From Cycas panzhihuaensis (Eukaryota > Cycadophyta), in assembly GCA_023213395.1 (NCBI GenBank), contig CM041465.1, forward strand, positions 52,335,741 through 52,399,740: a DNA stretch of 64,000 nucleotides, given 5' to 3'. The translations under genes and the position numbers were made by a program. The notes under the pieces were generated by a model, which was given only the letters and a program-made list of their open reading frames with translations, was not told where the DNA came from and searched no databases. Below are positions 22,760 through 34,704 of the stretch, piece after piece (position 1 is the stretch's first letter; each line of letters starts with the position of its first letter).

Positions 22760-25332
22760 TGAGTAATCCTTAATGGTAGGTCAACATCCATATGAGTGGT
22801 CTACAGACCCCTTTTAAGTTTAACCTCCCTGTCAACTATAATATCCCTATCAATAAAAAGATCTATACCAACCTTGGGACCTTACTACCTATGACCTAGA
22901 TTATTCCCAATTAGCCAATCATCATGGCCCATAAATACCCTTCCTAGATGGGGTAGACTCCACTTATCTACCATATGAGCTAGACTTGGTTTATGAAAAC
23001 CCTATTGGATCTCCTACCCACATCATTGGGGAAACTCAACCCCATGACCCTTCACTCGATCCTAGGACTTCACCTCAAGCCTTTACGCTTAACCAATCCT
23101 AAGGGGAAGAGGAAGTCTCTGACTTAAACCCATAAGATCCCATGGGATACTATGGCATCGATGAGAGAGTAATTTAAATAATCTACTTTAGAGACAACTC
23201 CTACTTGAGATCATTACTTATTTGGAATAGGTCTTGACCCAATCCCACTTATTTTCTAACCCCAATAGCAAGTAATCTTTCAATAGTAGGCTATTTTACA
23301 ACCTTGATCTTTATCATTACCTACCTAAGCCTCATTGATAATAACCCTATCTGTGGTCCCTACTTTAGTGGCAAGTCCTCCACCTACCCAACCACCTCTT
23401 CATTCCATTCTACCTATCTCTATGATAAGTGAGCTTCACACATCCATTCCATAACTAATGGCCATGTCATCTAACCTTTTTATTTTTCTAATTCTATCTC
23501 ATTCCACACCTCACCCTTTACTTCAACTAACAAGACCTTAGGAAATGCCCCACCCTCTTCCACTCCCTATTTGACCTATCCAATCTATATCCCAACCTAT
23601 ATGATCTACCTTTGTCCCACCTGAGTATGTCACTCAATAATGGGGTGAAGTAGGCCTTAACCCCTACCTACCTTTGGTGTCGATTCTCTCCACCTGTAGG
23701 GTTTCCCCTATGATTGGGGTCCCAAATAAGCAAAATTTCATTCCACATCCCCTCTCATATTTTGTTCTACCTTACTAACTTCCACTTAGGCCTATGCTAG
23801 CCCCATCCTATATAGTAATTCCTTAGGGAGTTATTGCATAGGGTGGTGTTTTAATTCAATCCCATTAACCCCCTCCTTATGGTATATTAAGCTATCGAGG
23901 GCCCATGCCATATATGCCAAACCTATATGATGAAAGATAACTAATTATTAAGTTAAGGATATCCCCCAACCTGTTATACCCTATCAAATCAATTAATAAT
24001 AAAAAAACCCTTATGGTGAGAACCAAATATAACATGCATATAGTAATCAACCTACATTCCTACCTATTGAACCTTAAACTCAACCTGGGGCATGTCCCCT
24101 TGTTAACTATCATACTAGACCTCTTTCATTAAAGGCACTTCAAATAAACTTACCACACTAGCCTTAGAAATACTGAAGATTAAGGGAAATTCATCCCAAG
24201 ATCTAATAGACCATGTCAAGGTGTTTTCTATGGAATGTATAGACTATTCATTATATGATCATATCTTAATAAAATTATTCCCTTAATATCTATAGGGTGA
24301 TGCACTTAAATGGTTTTATTATATATTTTCTCATTCCATCTTTTTTATTTTAATAACTAGTGAATATATTTGTTAATTACATTGATGTATCACACCCTTT
24401 TGAGAGTGGGGCTAAATCCCTACACTTTCTTAAACAAGGCTAAGATGAACTCAATCAAGACTTTATCCATTATTTTTATGATTTATTACATTCATCTAAG
24501 GCCACTTTACCTAAATATTTCTAAATACTATTCACCTTGAGATCCACACAAAAGTGCTCAAAATGGGTACAATCATGTGTGATTCTATAAGTTCTAAATG
24601 CCTTATCTTAGAATCCATTATGATCTAAGTAAGAATTAGAAAATTTAATAAATCTATCCTATGATGTACATCACCCCTAGTGCTTTGGGATGTAAGGCTT
24701 CAACCATAAGTTCTTAAGCCTCTATTCAGTAACCTCGATAAGACCATGGATTCACTTACCTCTATTATTCATTCATTTAGGCAAGTGGCATGAGACCTTA
24801 AGTTATAACTAGCTCAAAGCTAATAAGAACCATATCTTCCCTCATAGGGATATAGACTAGTTCATCAAGTAATATAGAACCCTCCTTAGGGTAAAGGAAA
24901 TGAACTTGTCCTTTCTCTAGATAGAAATAACCCTTCCCCCTTAAAAGGAGGTGGTATTTAATTCATCAAAATTATATTTATAATGACACTTATTATTGGA
25001 CTTAACATCCTTAACTAGTAGCCCTATAAGATCCTCCAATATAGCCTATGCTTAAAGCTAATTTGGATTGACTAAACCATAAGGATCCTTTCCTTAGTCA
25101 TGAGGCCCAAAAGCCTTAAGTTCAACCATAAGTCCAATGAGGATGGGGAAGACCCCAACCTCAAAGATGACCTTGACCCAAATCATCCCAAAACCAACCT
25201 AAAGAAAATTCCCAATTATAACCAAAAGCCTCTCTAATTATAGACTAAGAGTCTATGGGAATAGCCTAAGACTATAATGCAAAGTGCAAGAGAGTGATCT
25301 CAATGCTTAAGACCACTCAAGTATTGACTATG
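22760..25332 (+). pseudogene. D gag relic
   Basis: Pro-rich N-terminal part to about 24060, then a capsid-like core. 24140-24330 reads words parallel to E 40700-40900: a DHVKVFSMECIDYSLYDHILIKLF block and a GDALKWFY block. 24380-24500 reads FVNYIDVSHPFESG, LKQG and FIHYFYDLLHSSKATLP, parallel to E. 25290-25332 (SDLNA*DHSS) matches the E stretch VIQMLETTP. C interrupts it at 25332. Many TAG/TAA codons stand where E has Gln. Confidence 0.75.
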
Positions 25333-26529
25333 TGATCTATTTTCAGATCTTTAATACTCTTAAAATACCTTGTTTTTCATGGTAATGGTCTTTATTTAGT
25401 AGAAAATTGCCTTAAAGAGGCTTAATGGTCTTCATTTAGTAGAAATATGCCTTTAAAAGACTTTAAAAAAATGTAAAAAATGTATTTCTACAAGTGCAAA
25501 TAGGTGCTACCAATGTGCTACGACTGCTACCAAGGTGCTACGACTACTACCAAGGTGCTACGCAAGTGCTACATCTGCTACGTAGGTGCCATGCAGGTGC
25601 TACTACTATTACTACAAAGAATCGCTACTACAAAAGAACTACTACAACTACTATCAGAATCGTGGCAACTGCTCTCAATCAATCGAGGCAACTGCTACTA
25701 CAACTGAGGCAATTGCTACCTAAAAGTCAAAAAATGGAAAAATAATAAAAATAGAAATGATTTTGGCAGTGTAAATGGGATCTATTTCACACGAAATTTG
25801 AGGAGAGGCTACGCACACGTGTCCTCTACACATTAAAAGAGGAAAGCCTCCAAATTAAAAGGATTTTTTAAAGATTTTACAAGCCGTTTTGGAATCTGTT
25901 GGAAAATGGAAAAAATGGAAAAAACCTCTTGCAAATGAAAACGCTTTTAAGCGAAAATCTGGAGAGGAACAAGGGGGGATTCGACAGATATTTTTGACAG
26001 GAAAAGGATGATGTCGCAGCCCCTGATGCAGTATGGAGTAAGATTTGAGGAGATCTATAAGAAATCATTTTCCAGAAAGAGAACAGCTCTAAAGACTGAA
26101 ATCTATGTTGAGAGAGAAGAAGATGGAAATGTGGCAGAATAAACCTATTGTGGGGATCGTGAAGGAGCCCAAAAGATCAAAGTTGCAGCTGAGTGGAGAA
26201 GACAACAATAGTAGCAGTCCCAAAAAGAAATGCTAGCCAGATTTCTTCACCAAAAAGAGGTTTTTGGTAATCAACAACCAAAAATGTTTTGTAGACTTCG
26301 AAGATAGAGGTTCCAGAGAATGAGTAGCATCACAAGGAGCACCCAACACTCAGTTTCTCTCTCCCAAAATGCTGTAGCAGTCCCTTGCATGCTCAATAGA
26401 GCATAAACAAAAGGAGTTTTATAAGAAAATTCTAAATATTTTTAATTCTATATAATAATAATGTAAATTGTTCTAGATTTTGTTTCAATTGGTTAAAGTC
26501 TTCACTTTCCCATTCAAAATTTTAGATCA
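25333..26529 (+). repeat. C 5' LTR
   Basis: 1197 bp, TGATC…AGATCA. Contains a GCTAC-rich array (25505-25720) and, further on, a block matching 31660-32340 closely. The LTR is 84 bp longer than its partner, in large part through this array. Confidence 0.92.
25505..25720 (+). repeat. GCTAC/GGTGCTAC microrepeat array in the C 5' LTR
   Basis: Irregular tandem words GGTGCTAC, GACTGCTACCAA and ACTACTAC repeat some twenty times with variation, reading as short Cys/Tyr- or Thr-rich frames that are products of the repeat, not genes. The matching array in the 3' LTR (31411-31590) is shorter and differently arranged, so it changed after insertion. Confidence 0.85.
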
Positions 26530-26535
26530 ATATTT

Positions 26536-26547
26536 TGGTATCAGAGC
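26536..26547 (+). other. C primer binding site
   Basis: TGGTATCAGAGC, exact complement to the end of plant initiator tRNA-Met, six bases after the 5' LTR. Confidence 0.9.
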
Positions 26548-26647
26548 TAGTTTCTTGAAAACCCTTGGGATCTTAGGGATTTAAAAAAAAAACAAAATAA
26601 AAAAAAAAAAGAAAAAAGAAAAGGGAAAAAATCCTCTTGCTTTCATT

Positions 26648-27745
26648 ATGGAAGTTTTTATGAAAACTACATATCAATATCTGTTAACAGGTGAACCTTT
26701 AACCGAATCTCTAGAGAAAGAAAGAAAACAACGAAGGAAGATGGTTGATCCAGAGTAGAAGATGGAAGAAAGGTTCGTGAAAATGGAGCAAACCTTAACA
26801 GATTAACCCAACTTATGTTGTAACTAGTTGCAACCTCTTCTTCAACAGCCAAAGGCATAAAGAAGGAAGAAGATGAACTGATGAAAGAGGAAACAAATGA
26901 AGAGCTGGTAGAAGACCAACAAGAAAATGATAAAGAAGATGACAATCCAGCAGTAATCACACATCCATTCAAGGTAGAGGCAAAACTTGAATTGCCCATC
27001 TATGATGGAACATTGGATTCCAAAAAAATAGATGGTTGGTTGGACCAACTAGAAACTTATTTTTCCATTTATGGGTATAAAAACTAGTAAAAAATTATTT
27101 TTGCTAGGTTAAAATTATCTAAACATTCATTAGATTGGTGGAATGCATACCTTAAATCCCATAATGTAAATGAAATCACTTGGTAGCAATTTAAAATCCT
27201 CATAAAGAAGCAATTCTATCCTATTGGATATGAAGAGCAACAGAGGATTAAATGGTAATATTACTGATAGGAAAGAGGCCAAAATGTCCAAGACTATACA
27301 ACAAAATTTCAAAAGTAAGCTATTGTATTAGGCATCTCTTTACTGGGTAAAGACATGATGTTGAAACTATTTGAAGTTAAATTACTTGAGGAAGCTAGCA
27401 AGAAGGCAATTGCCATAGAAAAGAGGAATACAAAGGCTTATGCCGAGAGGAAAAGGTTTACACCTCAAGTAGGTAGCAACAAACTTGCCTGAGGAATGAG
27501 GTTTTTAGGTAAAGTTGGATAACAACCCATTAGGGGTTTTGGCAAGATGAAACAAGCCAATACCACCCAAATCAAAATCACTTGTACTCATAACAAGTGA
27601 GTGGGTTACAGCGTAGAAGATTGTTGGTTCCTACACCTAGAGAAATGACCTAAGAATAAGGAGAAAGGTAAAGTTAAAACTGAAGGTAAAGTTTTACTTA
27701 ACTTTGTAGGTGATAAAGATGTTTATGGCATTGAAGAAGCCAATG
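26648..27745 (+). pseudogene. C gag relic with zinc knuckle
   Basis: Starts at ATGGAAGTTTTT (26648). An acidic region (26866-26945, many Glu/Asp) leads to the capsid start LPIYDGTLDSKKIDGWLDQL (26994-27053), the usual gypsy gag motif. About 27120-27420 continues the capsid with SLDWW and YEEQQRIKW. 27593-27640 reads CTHNK*VGYSVEDCW, the zinc knuckle of this clade. Frame changes and stops at Gln positions break it. Confidence 0.85.
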
Positions 27746-27750
27746 AGAAG

Positions 27751-28347
27751 TTGATGCTCATGGCTAATACAGAGCCTAAAAATAACCATCAGCAAATTGA
27801 TCCAGAGATTAGAGAGGAGCTCTTCATGGTAAGAATCCAAGTGAAGCAAAGCATGGTTGATGCCATCTTTGATGGAGGAATCCAAAAGAATTTAATCTCA
27901 AAAGCATTGGTAAAGAAACTGGGATTAAAAATGCATGCACATCCAAAACCATATCCTCTTGGATGGTTGCAAAAAGATTTAGAGTTGCAGGTTACTCACC
28001 AATATAAGTTTAAATTTGCAATATCTGAAAAGTTCATTGATGAAGTTGAATGTGGAGTAGTCCCTTTAGATGTTTGTCAAGTTGTGTTTGGCAGCCCATA
28101 TCTCTATGATAGAGATGGAGTTCATCACAGGAGGCTGAGAAAGATTCGACTCATCAAGGACAGGAGATCATATCTGATCAATGCATTAAAGCCACAGAAG
28201 AAGATTTCTCTCATATCTTCCCAACAAGTGAAAAGATTAATTAATGCTTATATGAAGTTTATGTTGTTGATGATAAAGCCAAAGGTAGAAGAAAACAAGC
28301 AAGCAGAGTCCTCAATACAGGCACTGGATAGGAAGCAAGTACAGTAG
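27751..28347 (+). pseudogene. C protease and pol linker (open 198-codon stretch)
   Basis: Open from 27751 to 28347. It reads the aspartic protease with AIFDGGIQKNLIS near 27860-27900, where relatives have DSGSxxNLIS. The catalytic Asp is present, followed by Gly-Gly. VKKLGL and the later GVVPLDVCQVVFGSPYL (28057-28107) fit the protease C-terminal half. The linker up to RT follows, broken by one TAG at 28345. A start codon here is not meaningful, as this is an internal part of gag-pol. Confidence 0.85.
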
Positions 28348-28349
28348 AT

Positions 28350-29695
28350 TAAAGGCCTAAGGAATAGGTACAGTGACGTATTCCAAGAGCTGAATGGGCT
28401 GCCCCCTAAAAGGGAAATTGAACATGAAATCCAACTAGCTGCTGATTCACCTTTGCCAAATCTTCGTCTATACTGAAACTCAGTTTTGGAGAATGAAGAG
28501 ATTAAGAGGAAGATTCAAGAACTCTTGGAACAAGGAGTAATGAAGCTAAGTTGTTTCTCATGTAGATCACCTATTGTTTTGGTGCCAAAGAAATATGGAG
28601 GATGGAGAATGTGTATTGACTGCTGGGCTTTGAACAAGATCACCATAAAGAATAGACATCCCCTACCACAGATAGATGACTTGTTGGACCAGCTGTAGTC
28701 GGTAAGATATTTTAGCAAAATAGACCTGAAATCAGGCTACCATCAGGTTTGAATCTGAGAGGAGGATACTTGGAAGACAACCTTCAAATTAAAGTAAGGA
28801 TTGTTCGAATGGTTGGTGATGCCATTTGGTCTGTGCAATGTACCTACCACCTTTATGAGATTAATGAATGAGGTATTAAGATCCTTCATTGATGACTTTG
28901 TAATTGTTAATCTAGATGATATTTTGATTTGTATCCATACATGGGAGGAGCACCTCCAACATGTTGAGCAAGTGCTCAAAGTTCTCCAAGAGTAGCAGTT
29001 GAAACTAAATCTAAAGAAATGCAAGTTTGGAAAACAATCTCTCATCTTCTTAGGTTTCATGGTTGGAGGAGGAGAATTGAAGATTGACCTAGCAAAGATT
29101 ATAGTCATTTTCAATTGGCCCACAACCAAGACAACCATAGAGGTAAGAAGTTTCATTGGTTCATGTCAATATTTAAGAAAATTTATTTTCAGATTCTCTC
29201 AAATTGCAGCACCTCTTCATGCATTAACGGGAGGACATGCAAAGTTTCATTGGGAGAATGAACAAGAAAAAGCTTTTAGACTTTTGAAGCAAAAAATTTG
29301 TGAGGCACCAGTGTTAGATTTGCCCTCATTGCAAAAGCCATTTCAATTAGAGACTAATGCTTTAGGCTATGCCATGGGAGCAGTATTGAAGCAAGAAGGA
29401 AAACTGATAGCATACCATTCAGAGACATTTAATGGAGCTGTCATAAACTACCTAACTTATGATAAGGAGCTCTATGCATTGTACCAAGTAGTGAAATATT
29501 GGAGACCCTATTTATTAGGAAAAGAAGTGGTCATCCACACCGACCACAAGCCTTTTCAATTTTTGCAGACTTAGTCCAAGTTGCAGCAGGCTAAGCACAT
29601 GAAGTGGATGTCCTATTTGCAGCAGTTTCACATCATGGTTAAATACAAGAAAGGAATGACAAATAAGATTACAGACTTACTATCCAGACCTCCTT
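28350..29695 (+). pseudogene. C reverse transcriptase and RNase H relic
   Basis: One frame with some stops. RT start [12 protein letters not shown] near 28515; [27 protein letters not shown] at 28570-28656; FSKIDLKSGYHQV near 28712; MPFGLCNVP near 28820; active site NLDDIL near 28908-28925, with Asn for the first Tyr; then the connection domain and GFMVGGG. 28999-29574 is open and carries RNase H (FQLETNALGYAMGAVL, TYDKELYAL, IHTDHKPFQFL); the first Asp of RNase H reads Asn. About 29580-29695 gives KHMKWMSYLQQFHIM and TDLLSRPP. Confidence 0.9.
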
Positions 29696-29929
29696 AATAG
29701 CAAGGTATTTCTAGTTTGTTGGTAGTTATATAATTTCAACCTTTCTGCCTTGATGAATATGTTGATTTGTATTTAAAAGATGAGGCATTTAAGCCTATCT
29801 TTGAGCAGCTATAGTAAGGAAAAGTAGTTGCTGATTTCCAGCTAAAGGATGGACTTCTTTGCAAGCAAGATAAGCTTTGCATTCCAAAGCATACAAACTA
29901 AATGAAGTGGATAAGAGTAGCTCAGACCT

Positions 29930-31215
29930 ATCAAGTTGTAGGATACTTTGGAGTGGGAAAGACATTGCTAAACTTACAGTGATATATGTATTGGCTAAAT
30001 ATGCAGCAAGATGTGACTATAGCAGTACGAGGGTGTACATTATGTAGTACATCAAAGCCGACCAATAGGAAGTTTGGATTGTACATTCCACTTCTTGTTC
30101 CATTACGACCATGGGAAAGTATCTCCATGGATTTCCTGGGAGGACTACCACAAACGAAAAATGGTATGGATTATTTGTTTGTAGTTATTGATCAGTTTAG
30201 TAAAATGGTGATGTTGATTCCCTATAGGAAGACACATACAAGAGAAGGCATAGCTAGATTATTTTTCCAGCATGTTTGGAAGTATTTTAGACTTCCCAAC
30301 TCAATCATTTCTGATTGAGACAACTAATTTCTGAGTCATTTTTGGCAAACACTTTGGGGAATGATGGATACGAAGCTAAAAATAAGCATAGCTTTTCATC
30401 CTCAAACTGATAGCTAGACTGAAGTTGTTAATAGGACATTGGTATAGCTATTATGAGGATATAATGCCAAGCATCCTAAGACTTGGGATGAAAGTCTCGC
30501 ATACTTGCAATTTACATTTAATAGAGCTATCCATAGCTCAACCCAAAATCACCATTTGAGGTATGTTTGGGAATTTTGCCTGCAAGTCCTTTCATTCTAG
30601 AATTCTCTGCTCAATTTTTTACAGGAAATGGAAAGGAGGAAGAAGGAGATGAAAAGGCACAAAGATTCTTGGAAAGAATCAGAAAAATCCATCAACAGGT
30701 TGAAGAGCAGCTTCAAAAATCTCAATAGAGATACAAACAGCGACATGATGCACATAGAACCAGCCATTTCTTTAAGGAAGGAGATAGAGTTTGGTTGCAC
30801 CTCAGTAAGAAAAGATTGCAAGGTGAAGGCAAAAAGCTAAAGCCTTTACGATATGATCCTTTTACAATATTGAAGAAAATTGGGGAAAATGCTTTCCAGC
30901 TTGAACTTCTAGAATTCATGAAGATGTATTCCATAGTGAATGTTGAGAATCTGAATATGTTCGAGCCATCCATGTTGGATGAAGATGAAGATGGAGTTCC
31001 ACTCTTACCAAATCCAGAGGAGTTACAAATAGAGAAAGAGGAACCGATGCAAAATGATTGCATTCTTCAAAGGAAGCAGACCAAGATTTGAAGAGGCATA
31101 ATTGAGTCCTTCAGAATTACAGAAAAAGGATAAGTACTTAGCAAAGCAAAATGGTACAATAAGGAGATAGGAAAAATCAAATTCCCTCATCTATAACTAT
31201 AAAGTTCATGAGGCC
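29930..31215 (+). pseudogene. C integrase and chromodomain relic
   Basis: The zinc domain ends with CTLCSTSKP (about 30034-30062). The core has SISMDFLGGLP (30120-30152, first Asp), SIISD (about 30303, second Asp) and a PQTDS*TEVVNR box near 30400-30430 (Glu present). 30795-31091 is an open stretch with LRYDPFTILKKIGENAFQLEL, the C-terminal barrel. Then come an acidic hinge (DEDEDG) and a chromodomain-like end to about 31190 (CILQRKQTKI…AKWYNKE). A short frame change lies near 30790. Confidence 0.85.
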
Positions 31216-31225
31216 ATGAACTCCT

Positions 31226-31241
31226 AAAAAGAGGGGAGTTC
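31226..31241 (+). other. C polypurine tract
   Basis: AAAAAGAGGGGAGTTC, directly before the TG of the 3' LTR. Confidence 0.85.
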
Positions 31242-32354
31242 TGATCCATTTTTGGATCTTTAATACTCTTTAAATACCTTGTTTTTCATGTTAATTATCT
31301 TTATTTAGTAGAAAAATGCCTTAAAGAGGCTTAATGGTCTTCATTTAGTAGAAATATGCCTTTAAAAGGCTTAAAAAAATGTAAAAAATATATTTCTATA
31401 AGTGCAAATAGGTGCTACCAAGGTGCTACGCAGGTGCTACGACTGCTACGCAGGTGCTACAACTACTACTATAGGTGCAACAACTGCTACTACAGGTGTA
31501 GCAACTGCTACAACTACTACTGCAACTGCGACAACTGCTAGTACAACTGAGGCAACTGTTACTGTAACTGAGGCAACTGCTACCTAAAAGTCAAAAAATA
31601 GAAATGATTTTGGCAGCACAAATGGGATCCGTTTCGCATGAAATTTAAGAAGAGACTATGCACACGTATTCTCTACACACTAAAAGAGGAAAGCCTCCAA
31701 ATTAAAAGGATTTTTCCAAGATTTTATAAGCCATTTTGGAATCCATTGGAAGGAAAAATAGAAAAAACCTCTTGCAAATGAAAACGCTTTTAAGCGAAAA
31801 TCTGGAGAGGAATAAGGGGGAATGCGAGAGAGATTTTTGACAGGAAAAGGAGGATGCCGTAGCCCCTGATGCAGTACAGAGCAAGATTCGAGGAGAGCTT
31901 CAAGAAATCATTTTTCGGAAAGAGAACGGCTCCAAAGACTGAAATATGTGTTGAGAGAGAAGAAGACAGAAATGCAAGGGATTGTGAAGGAGCCCAAAAG
32001 ATCGAAGTTGCAGTCGAGTGGAGAAGACAGTAGTAGCAACAGTACCAGAAAGAGACGCTAGCTAGATTTCTTCACTAAAAAGAGGTTTGTGGTAATCAAC
32101 AACCAAAAACATTTTGTAAACTTTGAAGACAGAGGTTCCAGAGAATGAGTAGCAGCCCAAGGAGTGCCTAGGACTTCGTTTCTTTCTCCCAAAATGCTGT
32201 AGCAATCCCTTGCATGCTCAATAGATCACAAACAAAAGGAGTTTTATAAGAAAATTCCAAATATTTTCAATTCTATATAATAATAATATAAATTATTCTA
32301 GATTTTGTTTCAATTGGTTAAAGTCATCACTTTCCCATTCAAAATTTTAGATCA
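31242..32354 (+). repeat. C 3' LTR
   Basis: 1113 bp, partner of 25333-26529. The GCTAC array at 31411-31590 is shorter. TSD CTATG follows at 32355. Confidence 0.92.
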
Positions 32355-32359
32355 CTATG

Positions 32360-34704
32360 ATACAAGTTTAAGTAGTAAATAAAGTTGAAGGGAATTCCTC
32401 ATCCCAATAGCCATAAATTGATCCTCAACCCATAATGATCCCTCTTCTTCCTCAGACTATAGTAGTCAACCCTAGTTAATACGATCTATAAAGGGCCCTT
32501 TCCCAACCCATAGGCAAAGGGAAGACATTTTTTATCATATAGGAGCTTCAAACTATTTTCATAAGTATGTCTATGATAGACATCCTAGGGAGTTATTCTA
32601 ACTAAAAAAACCTATGTTTAGAAGATTTAGGGCACAAGTAAATTCCCATCCATAAGGTCTATGTTAAATCCATGAGCTAGCCCATTATCACCTTTGACTC
32701 TAAGGACTTATTATGTCTAAAAGAGCAAGGGTACCTTTAGTAATTCCCTTTTTCCATTATGATTAAGAATCTAAGTTTTACCCTCGAAAGAATTATGGTA
32801 GATAATAGATATTTGGTCAATGCCATGCTTATCCAAATTCTTGAAGAACTTGGCATTGGGGTACTTGAACCTATTCCTTAGAAGTGTTAAGGGTATGATG
32901 GGAATAAAAATCCCCGCTTGGAATAGTTATAATTCTTATCACTCTTAAAAATAAAACATTCCTCATCAAGGTCATGGTCCTATATACTAACACTGATTAT
33001 AACCTCCTTTTGGGAAGACTTTAGTTGGACCAAATAGGGGTATTTTTCTCTTTGTTATTGGGGTAACTCAAATTTATCTATAATAGAAGGGCTTGCAATG
33101 TTGAATATGAACTTCCTCCTCCCCATTCATCCCATTTGGTTGTTTAATCCAGTTTTGATATAGAGACTAAGGAGATGACTTATGTCTTAAGTCCCTTTTC
33201 CAAGACCCTAGCCCCTAACTTGACCCAAATCCCTCATCTTTAAGACCCAACATAATATATTTCACTCTAATTAGTATGGGTAGCTATGGATACTTAGTTA
33301 TTCTTAGTGATCTCAAATTTGATCAAGAAGATGAAGAGCCTCCTATATACTAATTAGTCATGCTTTTCCATACCTAAGGGGTTATGTCCCTTAAAGATGC
33401 TCTCTCCCTTTAGTCCTTTTCAAAGGCCCTTTTATCCATGTGAGCCCTAAAAGTATCTTGAAAAAAATTTTGAGACTATCCTTTCATCTCCTTCAACCCA
33501 TAGAGTCTCTCCCTTGTAACAAGCTTAGCTTATATGATATATCTATCATCTTATCTATGCTCACTATTTTAATTTTTATGAGGAAATTATTGATCTATCA
33601 TTATGGATCCATCCTCTTTTCAACCCACTCCATAACCTACCTACCTTATAGAAGTCCCATGGGTAGTCACTCACCTAAATGATATATTTAGGAAATTTGA
33701 AACTCAAGCCAATGAGCTTTCTGACATTTAAGTTATGGCTAAAAGTTCTAAGATTTGTTGAGCATGTCTTGGTCCCTATACCCATTGTGTTACTCTAATC
33801 TTTATATGGATTTAGAATAATGTCCTCTCTAGGAGATATAAAGGCATCATCCCTCCCCCATAAGTCATCAATATAATCTATCATATTTGGGACTTTCTTG
33901 ATCTAGTGGTCATGCAACTTGACCTATTCCAAGATCCTCCAATCTATGACTAAAATACTAAGTCTAACTCTATTTTTTCATATGATAAGTCCATCATCTA
34001 TGGTGCCCCTCCTTTATTACCCTAGTCAATGCTTCATAAACATCTTACCTTTGATCCTAGGCCTGAATACACTTAACCTCTCACTACTTAACCCTTACCT
34101 TTTATTAAGCTATGCCACACCTACTATTGATTCCATGATTCTAACTCTTATGAGTATTTTTTATATCTCTTTGATTGGTAGGTTGCTTGCTACATCAACC
34201 CCTCTTTTGAAGATCATGAACTTATGACTCAAGAAATGATTATCCCTAGTATTGATTATTTAAAAAATGATGAAGCATTATTAGAGCACCTTAGGGGGAT
34301 GTTTCCCAATCTTCCTCTAAATCACCATAAGTTAAGGTTTCAAAAATGCCTTGGTATTGGTTCCTCATTAGTTGAGCCTATTATATGTTAGGCCACCTAT
34401 GATCTACCCATAGATCAAGCTCCTCCTCATTTTTAGGAAGGGAATATCCTCCTCATAAGAGGAACTATTGATATTATTATCACCCTTGAAAAGATCATTA
34501 AAGTAGGGGAGAAATATTCTGTTGAGGAGATAATTGAATACACAAAGCTCTTCTAAGATTTCCAAGACATTTTCATGTGGGAATACATTGACATGAAAGG
34601 CATGATCCTCAAGACCATCACATACAATCTTATAACTATCCTTGAGGCTAAGCCTATAAGGAAAGAATAATACCTAATTCATCCCAAGCTCTCAACTATT
34701 GTTA
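32360..34704 (+). pseudogene. D gag end, protease and pol linker relic
   Basis: Continues the D gag after C. MVDNRYLVNAM at about 32790-32820 parallels the E protease box VIDNGSSVNAI, with Gly-Ser-Ser lost. GSYGYL near 33279 and DDEALLEHL near 34271 parallel E at 42825 and 43227. The stretch between these two marks is about 990 bp in D against about 400 bp in E, so D has some 600 bp more. 34480-34700 parallels the E linker (KIIKVGEKYS, FMWEYIDMKG). Stops throughout. Confidence 0.7.

Larger units (their letters stand above)
25333..32354 (+). mobile_element. C: Ty3/gypsy chromovirus
   Basis: LTRs 25333-26529 and 31242-32354, perfect TSD CTATG (25328-25332 and 32355-32359), tRNA-Met PBS and a purine tract. 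Both LTRs begin TGATC and end AGATCA. Order: gag, zinc knuckle, protease, RT, RNase H, integrase, chromodomain. The RT and RNase H are unusually well kept for the window, with stretches of nearly 200 codons open. Joining 25332 to 32360 restores the D gag reading. Confidence 0.93.

Noticed and set aside
25505-25720. CRISPR-like or satellite array
   Set aside because: Units are very short, irregular and without spacers of even length, and they sit within an LTR of a plant element.
25494-25745. Two overlapping frames rich in Thr or Cys/Tyr/Leu, and similar ones at 31356-31587
   Set aside because: They are readings of the GCTAC array in the C LTRs and follow the repeat, not a protein.
26667-26999. 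110-codon - strand frame, Ser/Phe-rich
   Set aside because: Shadow of the acidic gag region of C; Glu/Lys codons read in reverse give Ser/Phe/Leu.
28743-29156. 137-codon - strand frame in the C RT
   Set aside because: Shadow of the sense RT, whose motifs are clear.
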